Positions 50,778 to 63,551 of a stretch of DNA of 64,000 nt are shown piece by piece. Each line of letters opens with the position of its first letter. Position 1 is the first letter of the stretch. Location: contig JAHGAU010000016.1 of the NCBI GenBank assembly GCA_019925105.1, positions 744,001-808,000 of the forward strand, given 5' to 3'. This DNA comes from Niebla homalea (taxonomy: Eukaryota; Ascomycota; Lecanoromycetes; Lecanorales; Ramalinaceae). The position numbers were made by a program, and so were the translations under genes. The notes under the pieces are model-generated. The model was not told the origin of the DNA, ran no database searches, and saw nothing but the letters and a program-made list of their open reading frames with translations.

Positions 50778-53175
50778 TCATAGCGTCTCTTCCAAAGCCA
50801 AAACCTGGAGAGCGTAATGGTCAGCTTACAAAATGGGAAAGCCAGGCGGGAAGACAAGACGGTGACTCACTACTGCTGTCCGCGTGGGCAGATAGACCTG
50901 AATGAAGTTCTTCCTGTTATTCCACTGGAAGGGTGTGGTGAAGAAGCGTGTCCCCTTTGCATTTCTCCCAAACCCACCAAAAGCAGCATCGTCCGTATCC
51001 ACCACAATCTGATACGTGCCAGCTGCTTCCACGCCTACCCTATAATCAGTAAAGCTTTGCGACGGATGGAAATTGAAGATCCATAGTAGTCCCGCCCGCT
51101 CGAACACAATCACCTTGTCCTGCTCATTCTTCAGGCTGACATATGCTTGTGGAGAATGAAGCCAGCCGTATTTTTCTTCCGTCCATTGCATCTTGGCATC
51201 AAAGTCATTCAGAAATTTGTATCGGAGGAGACCGTCATCCGGTAGATTGAATTGTCGGCGAGCGTACCAAAAGCTGTTGTCATTTCCATCTCGCGGAAAG
51301 TCCAGCCATTCCGGATGACCAAACTCATTGCCTTCAAAGTTGAGATATCCTTCGCCTCCTAGTCCATGTGTAATCAGTCGTATCATCTTGTGTAAGCTGA
51401 GCCCCCGTTCAATGATGGGTGTAAAGTCAGTCAAGGTCGACATGTTGGTGTATAGCTCTTTGTCACAGAGCCAGAATAGCAGCGATTTATCTCCAACCAA
51501 TCTGCACTCTCGTTAGCGAACCCGTCAGCAAAGAGCCCTGAAAGTGCACAGTACGCTTGATCGTGGCTTTCAGCATAAGCAATCGTCTTCTCCCCATGCC
51601 TCCGATTGATAAGAGTGTGCGTCAAAGCACCCATGTCCCATTCGGAATCCTCCTTTTCCTTCAACCATTTGATGTACAGATCTGGTATTGCCATCGCCAA
51701 ACGGTAATCGAAGCCAATGCCTCCAAGCGACAACGATACGCAGAGCGTTGGCATTCCGGACACGTCCTCGGCAATGGTGATACAGCTCGGGTATAAGTTA
51801 TGTAGCATTTCGTTCGCGAGCATCATGTAGACGACAGCCTCTTCGTCCACACTCGAACCAAAATACTCGTGGTATCCTCCCGAGAAGCCCCTGGCTCGGT
51901 CAGTACACGCTTCGCATGTTCCCACGCGCAAGACTTACGATCCAATGCCGTGATGCAGATATAGCATGCTCGTCACGCCGTCGAAGCGGAAGCCGTCGAA
52001 CTTGTATTCTTCCATCCAAAAGCGCAGATTGGAGAGCAAGAATCGTAAAACTTCGTGGCTGCCGTAGTTGAAGATCCTGCTGTCCCATTGATCGTGCCGA
52101 CCTCTGGCACCGCTGTGGAAATAAAGATGATCCGTGCCATCGAATTCGTTGAGACCATCAAGCACGTTCTTGGAAGCGTGGCTGTGAACCATGTCCAGCA
52201 AAACCATGATACCCATGCCGTGTGCCGTGTCAATGAGCTCCTTCAGATCCTCCGGGGTACCGTAACGACTGCTGGCGGCGAAGAAGCTGTTCACTTGATA
52301 TCCGAAGCTGGCATAATATGCATGTTCCATCACGGCCATGAGCTGTATGACGTTGTAGCCAAGATTCTTTATCCTGGGTAGCATGTTCTTGGTGAATTCC
52401 TTGTACGATGCGATCTTGAGCTCTGGGGAAGATATACCCACATGAGCCTCATAGATGCGAACACTTGCCGGCTTCGGAGGTCGAGGATTCGTAAATGTGT
52501 GCTTTTCGTGGGACGGTGGATTCCAGAAGTTGCCATCGTAGACAGGCGAAACTGTCAGATCCTGCGTAACCCTTGTGATCCACGGAGGGATCCGCTCCTG
52601 GCGTTCGCCTGATGTTGGAATTACCATGGAGATCTGCCGTCTCGTCAATTTGCTGCGGCGGTGTTCCTTGCAACGGCATTGGCAATTTGGCATACCTTGA
52701 TCTTTGAATTGTGTGGAACGGCAGGATGGCCATCTTTTGCTGGAATTGTGATATACCACATCCCATACTCTCCCCTCGTCATCGGATTTGCGTCCCTATT
52801 CCAGCCGTCTGAGCAGATACAAGGTCAGCTTTGAGCATTTGGTATGTTGTCAACAGCATGAAGCATACTGAAATCACCAATGACGTACGCCCTCATAGCA
52901 TTTGGTGCCCACTCCTTGTAGGTAATGTCCCCATTCTCAAGGACGTGGAAGCCCATCTTCTCATAACCTCGACTGAATTGCTCCAAGCCTCCTTCGGTAT
53001 CGTTGAGGGTCTTAATCCATTGTTGTGCTTTGCTGTACCTGCTCTTGAGCGCGTCTTTGAAAGGTTCGAGCCAAGGATCCAGCTGGAGGACGCCTGTTCC
53101 ATCTGCAGGAATTTTGCTGTCAGATGGCCCTCCTAGGACAGAGTTGGTAGACTGCTGATTCAAAGTAGAAGCCAT
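50778..53175 (-). CDS. GLC3: 1,4-alpha-glucan (glycogen) branching enzyme
   Basis: This GH13 enzyme forms alpha-1,6 branches in glycogen. Six exons (52,869-53,175, 52,696-52,808, 51,939-52,633, 51,555-51,890, 50,871-51,501, 50,778-50,804) join to 702 aa, normal for fungal branching enzymes. The N-terminal carbohydrate-binding module has the motif [20 protein letters not shown]. The barrel holds [37 protein letters not shown], the nucleophile Asp in [14 protein letters not shown], the acid Glu in [10 protein letters not shown] and the transition-state His-Asp in [14 protein letters not shown]. The late motif [23 protein letters not shown] is intact. The last coding exon adds only nine codons (VLALEETL plus stop). 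It lies upstream of GAPDH in the same orientation. Confidence 0.96.
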
Positions 53176-55946
53176 TGTAGCCGAGTTTTGAAGAATGGCA
53201 AAGAATTGATCTTTTGCATCTTTTCTGGTGGGGTTTGTTGAGGCGCAAAACTCCCCCTCGTCACCCCACGTCCGTCATTCTGCAGGGACAAACGGGCGCG
53301 CTAGCCCAACCAGGACGCCCCTTTTCAACAGACGTTTGCTTGCCTTCAGCAAGAATATCTGAATAGGTAAGCAAAGTGATTGAGTGATACATCTTCTTTG
53401 AATTAAATGGTAATTTGATCCTCTTGAACGCAAATTCCAACGGCAATGTCGTGAGCTCCTTGCATTAAATTAAATCAAAAAACCTACCTAGCCAGTGTCT
53501 CCCTTTTTCTACTCTAATGATACCCCAGTCCTAGCCTTGATTAGTATCCTGCCTCTCATTTCCTTCTCTCCCTACTTTTGGCGCAAAGCCGCACCCTCAG
53601 CCACCTCAATCTGCTTCCCCAGCTTTGCCGGCCCTTCCTTTGTCTCGAGTGCTTTTACAATTTAACAATCGGCCCTTTGAAAGCCCATCTGTCACGCGTA
53701 TACATGCTCATGGCTGGTCATGCTAGGGACAGCCATACCTCAGCCCCACAAGGCAGACCACCAAGCCTTTTCGTTGCGATTCCTAAAGCTGTTTCCTCAC
53801 GCGCCAGATGTCCTGAGGTACGCCAGTACGTGCTAAAAGGGTTCAAAAGGACCATGGAGCAGGAGACTGCAGCTCGAACGGACAGCTCGAATGGCCAGTA
53901 CAATTGCGTCTATCAGAGCACAAGACGCTTTGAAAGGTATCATCTGGATACACTGATTGCCTACAATCATTAGCTGAAGCTCATTAAAGGGTTCAACGTT
54001 CCAGCTTCTGACAAGGAGGGGAAGGCGTTAGCCCGGATGTGATCCAACCTGTCGTGATCGGCCACTCCGAGTCCTCCAAAAGCATGCAACAATCTCTACG
54101 CTCTGCACTCTATTCTTCACCCTATGCTCCCGCGGACCAACGGCGAGGTCTAACTGGGAATCAGGATTATGAAATTTCGTCCCCCATGCCCCCAAAATGT
54201 TTTATCGGAAATGGTCCCCTACTATATGGACAGCTCTGCCCATGACTCTAACCCACATCCACTACCTTGGACCGCACCTAAGATTCCATCTCTTCGACTG
54301 CAGCTACATTACACATGCGACTGGACCTGTCAATGAGACATCGAAAAGTATGCGTGATGCAACCATGACTTGCATGCTATCGGCCCAGATGATCTCAGAT
54401 TGTTTGGCTAGATTGTGACTATCGAGCCTCTTCCACATTTATCAATCCATCACTGAAGAAGGTATTTAATGTCACAACTCTTCAGGTACCACAGTAAGGG
54501 TCTACCTTGCTAAAACTGGAACCCTGACTACTATAACCCTACCATGCCTGTGAGGCCCTTGCACAGTTACCAGATACTTGCACGCCACACCGGCATTCAT
54601 CCAGTGCCTCATCACCTGAATGAAAACCACCGCTCATCACGGAACACCGTATCCAGTCCCAACGCTCTTGGAGCTTTAACTCTGCTACTCACATGTCCTC
54701 AGTGCCTTACCCCCCTACAAACAACCCGCTCATCAGCTTCAGAAATTCGAAATCCCAAGCAGTGCATCCCCATATCCCCACCTCAGAAGCCACAAGGCCT
54801 CCCAACCCTACAGTTTACTACTAGTGGGTAATATCCAAATGGCAGAGACAAGCCCCTCACACAAAACACCATTCCATCTCTCTCTCTCTCTTTCTCCACA
54901 CAGGTGAAAAACCAGAAGCCTTACCATCATCGAAAAACCAAGGGGTAAACTCATTCACAGCAGCATCCATGATGTCAATCCCGGTCTTGACACACGGATC
55001 TCTCACGCCCCGCGCCAAGTTCCTGGCTGGCAAAACACCGCTTCTCCGAAAACGAGGCACCCACAGTGTTTGATGAGATGGGAGCCAGATATACGGGACC
55101 GATCCTTCTTCACATGGGGATTTTGACCAGAGTGAGAGGGGCCGGGCGGGGTGGGGGAGGGAGGGGGGAGCTGCTCGCTACGTCCTGACTACAAACCACT
55201 ATTGTTGTACATGCAACCTCCACGAGTAATACGCTTGGATGGGGGATGAGCACTGTGATCAGTATTGGCCCTGGAATACAGCATGCCGGCAGTACAAAAC
55301 TAGACGGGGAGCAGAGACGCACCCAGGCGCATATATGGCGGCTTTCTCTGTGATCTGAGCTTTTTGTCTCTTAAATCGGATAGGATGGTCGAATATGAGA
55401 TACCTGACTGCCCAATGACAGCAGGTCTATTGGATTGGCTGCTATTAGTGCTTGTTTCTATCACACAGCGCCTACCCGATTTGAAAAGATGTGGAGATGT
55501 GGAGCCCTAGCATGTGGAATTTGGATTGCACCATTGGGCGGCGAAGGGGCCATCATTAATGGTGGGCCGAATGATACCGTGGGACCGGAGCAATGTAGAA
55601 GAATCATTTGTATTGAGTGCTACAAACAGATCCACTGGCGGGCATGAAAGTGGCGAACCTCCTACGCGGCCATATCTAGTCATGAGCAGCTTAACAAGAA
55701 GCTACGAGGCAATTGGCACAATGGATAGCTTGAAGTACATTGATACGATCAGAGACCTGGAGTTGTATGAATGACATCATTGGATTTACTAGATGCATGA
55801 TGGTAGCACAGACGTCGACGCTATCAATGCATCTGGGAGGGTACACTCCCCCTCCCCCGGAGCATTGCCATCACTGTTAAACGGTCTCTTCGTTATCTTA
55901 CAGGCATATCACTCAACGTGCCCCTACTTGATCATGAAATAACACC
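53176..55946. other. Gene-poor stretch, 2.8 kb
   Basis: No gene is supported between the branching-enzyme start and the end of the Snt1-like gene. The longest frame (131 codons, 53,578-53,973, plus) has no domain-like content and no splice continuity I could follow. Short pyrimidine-rich runs occur near 54,880. The left end must hold the branching-enzyme promoter. It has normal base composition, unlike the RIP block. Confidence 0.55.
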
Positions 55947-58900
55947 CTATCGTCCTAACCCCAACCCATCCCAACGGTTGGATGGAGGCGGGACACGGGA
56001 GGCCGAATGGCGGCGCGATTGCTCAGCCTTCTCCCGCTCTTGCTGCTGCAATCGGAGGGCGGCGTTTGGGTGAGCGAGCGAATGAGTCACCCGGGCCCAG
56101 TCGTGATCATCCATCGAGGGCGGGCGGGTCCCGAAGCTGACGGGTCTGCTAGGTTGCTCGTGGTGGTGGCGCGGCTGGTCGATTCGGTAGATCTCGTGGC
56201 CAATGTGATCGTAGATCTGTTGCTGGCCTTGTGTTTGCAGCTGTTCGCGTGGCAGCTGGGGGCGTTGTTGCTGGTGATGATGGGGTGTTGGTTGTAAGTT
56301 TTGCTGTTGTGATTGTTGTTGTTGTTGTTGTAGTTCTAACGGGTGGTGGCGATGGGACGATGAAGAGGGATACTGGCTAGCTTGTGCTGATGATGCTTGT
56401 GATTGCAGAGGGGTGATATTCGACCAAGGATTGGCACGAAGACGCGAATCCGATGCTGTTTGGCTGAGGATAGGGCGTTGCTGTGACTCTTGCGTGTGTG
56501 CCTGGGGATGAATCTGCGCATGTTGTGTTGTTGGTTGAGATTGCGGTACCAATTGTGAATAAGATGAGCTTCGAGAATGCGGTATCAGTGGCGAGATGAC
56601 ACCGCGATCCCTGGCTTGCAATGATATTGACCCAGTTCGGGAGCTTTGTCGAGGGTAAATGGGATCGAATTGTTGAGAGGGTATCGATGTCTGCACTGGA
56701 TGGAGAATCCTTTCATCCATCGATGCTCGCTGCATGCCTTGATTCGCCTCCCTCGATAACATAGGTCCCACCTCTTGCCTTTGCTGTCGGCTTAATGCCT
56801 GCGCAGGTTGCGGTACGTAGTGGGACTGCAATTCGGTCCGCTTGAGAGTGCTGCTATAACTTTGAGCTTTGTATTGCTCAGCTTCCCATGGATCTGGAGT
56901 AGGAGGTTTTCTGGAAACCTTGGGTTCCTCGGGCTCGGAGTTGAGCATGAACATGATGTTTGAAGTCTTTTTGGCCGGTGGAGGCTGCGATGGCGTTGCA
57001 GACGGATTGACTGGCACAGAGTTGGGTCTCGTTGGTTCCATCAGTGACGAAGGAGGCCCTCGCACATTTGGACCCGTCGACGGTTGCGCAGCGAGGGGTT
57101 TGCGATGTGATGGGCCAGTGCTCGTCATACTGCCATGGACAGATACTTGCTTACTACCTTGAGCCTGACGTTGCACCGCATCCTGCCTTCCCTCCAAGAC
57201 GCGTCGCGAGCGTTCATCGACTTCTATGCGAGGTGGTCTGTTACCTTCGATTGAAGGATATACTTCGGCGCTCATCGGAAGATCGCTACGTCCTTTCCGA
57301 CTCATCTGCTGCATGTGGTTGGCTTCTTGTTCCCGTTGTTGAATTAGAAGACGCTCTTTGTTCATCAATGCCGCCTGATATTCCTGTAGGGTAGGGTTCG
57401 TAGGTAGCTCCGTTCTCGAGTGTTGCTGGCGGTGTGGTAACATGAGGTCTTGTCCTTCTCTATCATCTCTTTGTGCCCGGAATGAGACCTGATCGGTTTC
57501 ATCACGCCGAGTAGCTTCCAGGATCGGACGATTCTGGGGAGCAGATCTGATATCTGCCAGGCCTGATCCTTGCTGTCCGGGCGCGCTAGGTAATCGTTGA
57601 GGATTCTGCATGTGGAGAACGGAACGATTTGCTGGACTTTGCGGGCCCTGGGCACGGACTTGTGCCGATGACGCTGCCGCCTTCTGCTCGGCTTGAGATG
57701 ATGCAGAGAATCGAGCTGCCACAGAATTCATGCTACGGGGAGACATCTGAGTTTTGACAGGGCGGAGGCTAGGAGAATCATCGCCGGCGCCCGTCAGATC
57801 AATAGAAGGAGCCAATGGTCGCTGGCTTTCTTTGGTAGTGTTAGGGTCGTATCTCCTTTTAGGCTGGACTGGAGTAGGCGCCGGCAAAGGACCCATATCT
57901 TCCCCCCGCTTTATTCTTTCGTTTGCAAGATTGGCCTTGCGCTCAAGTTCTCTGCCTTTCTCGCCCTTTTTGGGATCGAGCTCTCTCTGGTAATGATTCT
58001 TGATCTGTGAGCATACAGTCAGCATTTTCCTACACTAGAGGAAAGATCCTGTCTCAGGATCAACACACCATTTGCGTGGTCTTTGTCTTCATGGTCTGTG
58101 CAATCTTCTGCCAATTGGTTCCAAAGTATTCTACGTAATTGATGAAGTCTGTCTTTTCTGGTACGGACCAATAGCTGGTAGGCTCCGGGGCAGACGAAGG
58201 TTTTGCTTGTGAGGGCTGCTGGACTTGCTGGACTTGCTGGACTTGCTGCATTTGCTGCATTTGCTGCCCCTGCTGCCCCTGCTGCCCCTGCTGCCCTTGC
58301 TCAGGCGGACGAGGTACAGGGGTTTCTAAAGGAGGCGCAGGTTTTGGCGCAAATGGAGGATGACTAGTAACCCAATGCTCTGTGTACGAAGGTACGGGGT
58401 ACTGCTGGACGGTGGTGGGAGGACTTGCGAGAAGCTGGGCAGCTTCACGTTCGTCACCAGCTCGTGGAGGCTCTTGATGCAATGTCGGTTCGGGCGCGAA
58501 GGATGGTGCCACCTGGGGAGCTTCCTTTTGCGGGGATGAGCTCTGTAAGACGGGCGGTGCTGCGGCCAGCAACGGCGGGCCTTTTGGCTTTCGTCCAGGC
58601 TTCTGCCCAGTTGCCCCCTTTGGCCTTCGCCCAGGAGCTTTCTCTGCCTTCTCTGCACTCTGCGATGGAAGGATGCCATCCTTGCCACTAGCAAGGCGTC
58701 TTGCAGGCGTGACGACGGCGGGTGCGATATTTTCCGCTTCTGCAACAGCATCTCCAAATGTAGGGGCAGCTGCACGTCTGGGTCTTCCACTCTCCGTCGT
58801 TGGTGCTGTACCTGTTTCAGGCACGAGGGAACCGTCGAAAGCTGCTAGCAGGCCGCCCCGCGAGCGGACTCCGGCTGCAGCGCGGTCTCTTTCGACTTTC

Positions 58901-61842
58901 TTACCTCGGCCGGTCTTGGAGAACTTATTGAGTTGCATTGGGTAGTTGGTCGTCTTCTTGGAAGCGTAGTAATGGCGCACACATTCTTTGTAGCTCCGAT
59001 TCTTCAGCTTGGCTGCAATGTCTCCGAACTTCTTCGGCAATGCAAGGTAATGATAGAGAAATTCCCGAGATTCTTCTTTGGTGAAGTTGTCCGTGGGTGG
59101 AAAGTATCTGAGCGATTCCAGCACATGCTCCTGTGGAACATACTCGTTGTAATCTAGGAACCGAGTATCCTGTGCCTCCTTGGCACTGAGCATGGGCGGT
59201 ATCACTGCTTCTCTGTCAGGGTTGAAAGTGTCTGTAGGGATATAGACCTGGGCCTCTCGTTCTTCACGTTCTCGGCGAGCCTGCTCTTCCCTTGCTGCAG
59301 TCTCCATTGACTCCTTCATGATAGCATCCAAGCCGTAATCACTGACAATTCTTCTGGATCGAACGGTCTGAGTTGCAGAACTGGCCTCGACGGCGGTTTC
59401 AGGAGGAGTGGAGTCCTCTTTAGCATGTTCTTCTCGGATGCTGGCCTCTATAGCATCGACACCTTTGCGCCAGGGTTTGAAGGTACTGGCGAAGGTACGT
59501 TTGGCGTCCTCTTCGACGGAAAGCTTGGCTGCGAATTCGTTCTGTAAAACGCTGAAAATCTGCTGCTCGAGATTTTCGGCCCCGTCTAGCGGAGTTGGGA
59601 GCTCCTCAAAGTCAGACAGGGGCGTCGGAGACCCTTCTTTGAGGAACGGTAAGCTTTCCAACGGCGGTGTACTTGGCAGTGAAACATTTTGCTTATCAAA
59701 CTCTACAAGCTCGTTCCTTAATGCTGGGTCGTCTCTGTCCTCCTGCTTAAGAGAGGAGCGGTCGGTGAGTGGTGCTTTGACAGTATCGCTAATCTCAACA
59801 CCTGCGAGGCCTTCTGCCTTGTCTTTCATGGCAATGGCAAGGGCGTCAAGTTCCTCAAGCTTTTGGAGGATCTGTGGATCGCTAGCTGGATGCGGAGGCC
59901 TTCTCCCTTCTAACCTACGCAGCTCCCTCTCATGATTCCTTTGGGCTTTCTGGAAATCTTGGTCGTCTAGGTCCATTGCATTCTCGTTGTCGCTTGTTGC
60001 TTCATCATCTGACACCTCCATACTCATCTGTTCCTTTGCCTGATCGTGTACAGGGGGCCGAATGCTAGGTTTTCCCGTTCCTTCAGACTTTGTGTCCGCT
60101 CCTCGCAGATTCTCAGCATGCAGGCCAAGAGTTTTTTCCTTCCACTCCTGCAACTTTTGAGCTCTTTCGGCCTCCGGAGGAAGCGTCTTCTGCTGCTCCT
60201 CTTGATCCCTGCTCTGTTCGTCGTCGTCGTCGTCATCTTCGATCTCACGATCTCTTTTCGTGGGCACCTTGTTCATGATGGAGGGCGCGCCACGAGCCTG
60301 ATATCGTTCCGGATTTCTCCAGGATAAGTTGCTTGGCTGACCTCGGCCACGACCCATTCCCATGATAGATGGCGGAGGCCGCATGTTGATGGGAGCAGTG
60401 ATCGATGGCCGCATTGACTGACGGATGGATGGAGGCCCACCCCGACCTGCGCGGGGACCCGTGGGTATCTTGACCGGCGAGACTTGAGCAATTGGATCAT
60501 TCGTAGGTGGCCTGAGGGGTGCGACTGAAGGAATGTTCCCGTTGCGACCTTGCTCGTCAAGAGCCTTCCTGACCGAGGGCTGCTCTAGAGTGGATGCTCG
60601 AGGAGCTGTAGGAGGTCCCTGCTGCGGGAAGCGTTTGCCCTGGCTCGCTGCTGGCTCCCGCGGAGGCTCTCGAGGTCTTTGGTTCGTCGAAAGCGTTAGG
60701 GAAGTTGGACGTGGTGAGACCTCAGTCCCATGACGATGTTGTCCTTTGGGGGCAGTAGGAGCGTTGAGTAGGGTAGGTGATATAGAGGCACGATCGTTCG
60801 AGGGCTCCAACAAAGCTCGGCGTGACGGGTGAATCAGTGCTTCGCCGCTGTTGATATGCGAAGATTTGGTCTCTTGGGCATGAGACACAGGCTGGGGTAC
60901 GACTGATCCAAAGGCTGGGACTGAGGGTGGTGCAGGTGGGGAGCTGGCCCTTGATGGCTGCCAATCTATGTCTCTACCAGCTTCGTCTCTATTGGTTCTG
61001 TTCTCAGCGTAGACATTTCTCCTCTCGAAGTCTGGTAGTAGCTCTGGGGCTGTCCTTTGTGTGTACGGTGCTTGATCGAGTGTGCTTAGTTGACCAGAGG
61101 TTGCGGAAGCGGATCTAGACGCGCTATAAGAAGGTCTGGAGTCTGCTCGGTGTGCGGGTAATTCCGCCTTGGATCTCTCATCGCGCTCTCGTTCTCGTTC
61201 CCGCTCTGGGTGGATGTCGCCCTCACGCCTTGCACTGTCGAACCCATAATCACGAGAATGGGGCTCCCACTGGCGCTCTCGAGAGTGGCTTCGAGCATCC
61301 CTGGGCCGATTGTCCGGGTGAAAGCTTCTCGCCCTATTATAGTCCCAGTCACCTCTGCCTCGACCCCTGAATCCTCCTCTACCCCTGGGGGGAAGATCTG
61401 CAGCTGAAGGAGGAGCCTCTCTTGAATCTCTTCTTCTGAGGAGAGCATCCGAGTCTCGCGGTTCTCTGAACGGTGATCGGGAGCGAGCCCTCAGTGGCGG
61501 GGATGGTCCTCGGCCACGGGAGTCGAAACGCTCTCTTGGGTCCCAGTCATGGCCCCGACCTCTTCCTCTTGTGAAGATATCGTCTCGAAAGTCACGCTCC
61601 CTCCCATCACCTCGGGCTCCAAAACCTCTGCTCCTTGATATAAAGGACCCTCTTGCAAGCTGCGCCTTAGGACCTCGGGGAGGCTCTCTTGGAGGCCCTC
61701 CTCTACCAGCAAAGGTGTCATTTCGTTCGAAAGTAGGCTCGCTTGGTCGCCCTTCATTTGTTGACCGTCTGTCAAATCTTGGAGGGGATCGATCTCTAGA
61801 ATAGCGATCTTCGGCTGGCTTGGAAGACTGCCTGGACGCCAT
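55947..61842 (-). CDS. Snt1-like protein with two SANT domains (putative Set3 deacetylase complex subunit)
   Basis: Two exons, 58,069-61,842 and 55,947-58,004, join to 1,943 aa. Residues 1-260 are Arg/Asp/Ser/Gly-rich with RGRGG-type repeats. Residues about 905-965 are the first SANT domain (EESREFLYHYLALPKKFGDI, KNRSYKECVRHYYASKK). Residues about 1,222-1,275 are the second (TSYWSVPEKTDFINYVEYFG, NWQKIAQTMKTKTTQMIKNH), split by the only intron. This double-SANT arrangement is that of yeast Snt1 and animal NCoR/SMRT, scaffolds of HDAC complexes. A Gln-rich repeat separates the domains, and the C-terminal 670 residues are Gln/Pro/Ser-rich and disordered. The start is ATG 61,842 (MASRQSSKP). The link to a deacetylase complex is inferred from family. 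Confidence 0.87.
58218..58302 (-). repeat. Coding triplet/9-bp repeats: GQQ and MQQ/VQQ tandem units
   Basis: In the Snt1-like gene, four GQQ units are followed by two MQQ and three VQQ units. At DNA level these are near-perfect 9-bp tandem repeats (variants of CTGCTGCCC, CTGCATTTG and CTGGACTTG read on the plus strand), a likely site of length variation. Confidence 0.9.
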
Positions 61843-62816
61843 TCTTTTTGATATGTTCAATTCATTGCTTGTTTAAGATTCGCGTCTCTTCTAATGCATG
61901 TTTGAGCCTGGAGCAGGTCCCAGCCTGCTCGACGCCCGTTGATCGCAGGGAAAAATTCAACTTCACCTTCAGAGATGGACCGGATTGCAAGCTAAAATAA
62001 AATCGCGATCGTAAATGGGTAGACACATAGAAAAAAACAGCGTAGGATCTGGTACTGATATTGAGGACTTGACGTTTAAGCGCACTTGAGATCCGCCGGC
62101 CCCAGCCGTTGCTAGCTGCCGCCTGCAAGTACGACGTAAAACTGGCGTAGAACTGGAAGGAAGCCCGCGCGAGGAGCCTAATCCTAGGTAGGGCGCAAGG
62201 ACCCAAAGAGCCAAAGGGAAAGCCTAATGACTTAATGGGAGATCCCCAGGATTGTCGTCCCGAGATGTTGGGAATGTAGGTAATTATATATTGCCATACT
62301 TGCGATGGCCTGGAATCCACATTAGACAAGCAGCGTGGAAAATGTTGGCAGGCTTGGAAGGATTGCACTCTATAGCTCAACAAATCCATTCTTTTTCAAT
62401 CTCACTCTCTATTCTAAGAACGTTACATAGCAGACGTTATCAATTGTCACCGACAACTGCCCGTCTGGTGCACGTTAAAAGCAGAGTGCCATTTCGCAGA
62501 GCTTCTTAGGGACCAGCATACTAGCTCAAGGTCTTTATTTTGTAAATCATGCTACGATGTATTCATGGAAATTGCTCCCGTCATGCTTTGTGATTTGAAA
62601 AGTATGACCAACATATATGATATTTGTCTTGACCCAAACTTCCAATTCCCCCCCCTATCTTATCCAGCCCTATCAACCTCCCCCCATCGCTCCTCTTCCA
62701 ACTTTCAAGCAATACCATAGTAGTGACCTTCTCCCACTTCTAAATCCCTACCAGAAACAACCCGTCCCACTACATTCTCCTCTGCACCACCACCACCACC
62801 ACTACCACCGCCCACC
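61843..62816. promoter_or_regulatory. Divergent intergenic region Snt1-like / Get5-like
   Basis: Both neighbouring genes start here and run outward. The 200 bp before the Get5-like start are strongly C/T- and C/A-rich, including a CCACCA run directly before the ATG, and look like a leader. No other gene is seen. Confidence 0.5.
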
Positions 62817-63551
62817 ATGACCGAACTCACCTTCACAAAATCCTACCTCTCAACCCTGGACTCGCGCCCCCTCAAACTCCAACCCGACTTCATCTCCCCC
62901 CCGCAATCCCTCGAAATCACCCACCCCTTCACCCTGCCACGCATGCCAAACCCTATGCGCAAATCCCCCGCCCTCGCCCCCAACAACGACAACGACACCA
63001 ACACCCTCACCGCCGGCGCCGGCGCCACCGCCTCTGCACACCTCACCATCGCCCTCAAATCCTCGCGGAACCCGCCCCTGCACCTGCAGCTCACGGGTAT
63101 CGATCCGGCCACAACGACGATCCTGGACCTGAAGGACCGCGTCGTGGAGGAGCTGAGCGGGAAGATCGAGGCGAAGAAGGTGAAAGTGCTGTACGCCCGG
63201 AAACCGGTCAGCGACACCAAGACCGTGAGTGAGGCCGTCGTCGGCGCGGCGGCGCCCACGGGGGGCAATGAGGTCGAGTTTGGGGTCATGGTCATGGGCT
63301 GGAGTGGTGGGGTGCCGCCTAGAGATGCTGCTGCGGGGGCGGCGGCGGCGGCGGGCAGAACGGATACGGAGAAAGCGGAGGAGGTGGGAGGGGAGGGGAA
63401 GAGGGATGGTGAAACAGGGGTGGGGGTGTTGGAGGGGAAGGAGTTTTGGGTGGATTTGAGGGGGTTTTTGCAGCAGAGGTTGAAGGATGAGGGGGCGGCG
63501 GAGGAGGTGGTGGGGGTGTTTGAGGGGGCGTGGAGGGGAAGAGGGAGGTGA
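62817..63551 (+). CDS. Get5/Mdy2-like ubiquitin-domain protein
   Basis: A single exon of 244 aa. Residues about 70-155 form a ubiquitin-like domain (HLTIALKSSRNPPLHLQLTGID, TTILDLKDRVVEELSGKIEAKKVKVLYARKPVSDTKTV), and the C-terminal 35 residues (EFWVDLRGFLQQRLKDEGAA, EEVVGVFEGAW) resemble the Get5 homodimerisation helix pair. Get5 works with Get4 and Sgt2 in delivering tail-anchored proteins to the ER. The fungal arrangement of an N-terminal disordered segment (1-65), UBL, Ala/Gly/Glu-rich linker and C-terminal dimer domain fits. The second half is extremely rich in G on the coding strand (Gly, Glu, Val codons), a composition shift also seen in the rhodopsin-domain gene. Other UBL proteins remain possible. 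Confidence 0.72.
   Translation: MTELTFTKSYLSTLDSRPLKLQPDFISPPQSLEITHPFTLPRMPNPMRKSPALAPNNDNDTNTLTAGAGATASAHLTIALKSSRNPPLHLQLTGIDPATTTILDLKDRVVEELSGKIEAKKVKVLYARKPVSDTKTVSEAVVGAAAPTGGNEVEFGVMVMGWSGGVPPRDAAAGAAAAAGRTDTEKAEEVGGEGKRDGETGVGVLEGKEFWVDLRGFLQQRLKDEGAAEEVVGVFEGAWRGRGR

Noticed and set aside
53578..53973. 131-codon plus-strand frame in the gene-poor stretch
   Set aside because: No domain-like pattern, no ATG-supported start with splice continuity, and equally long random frames occur nearby.
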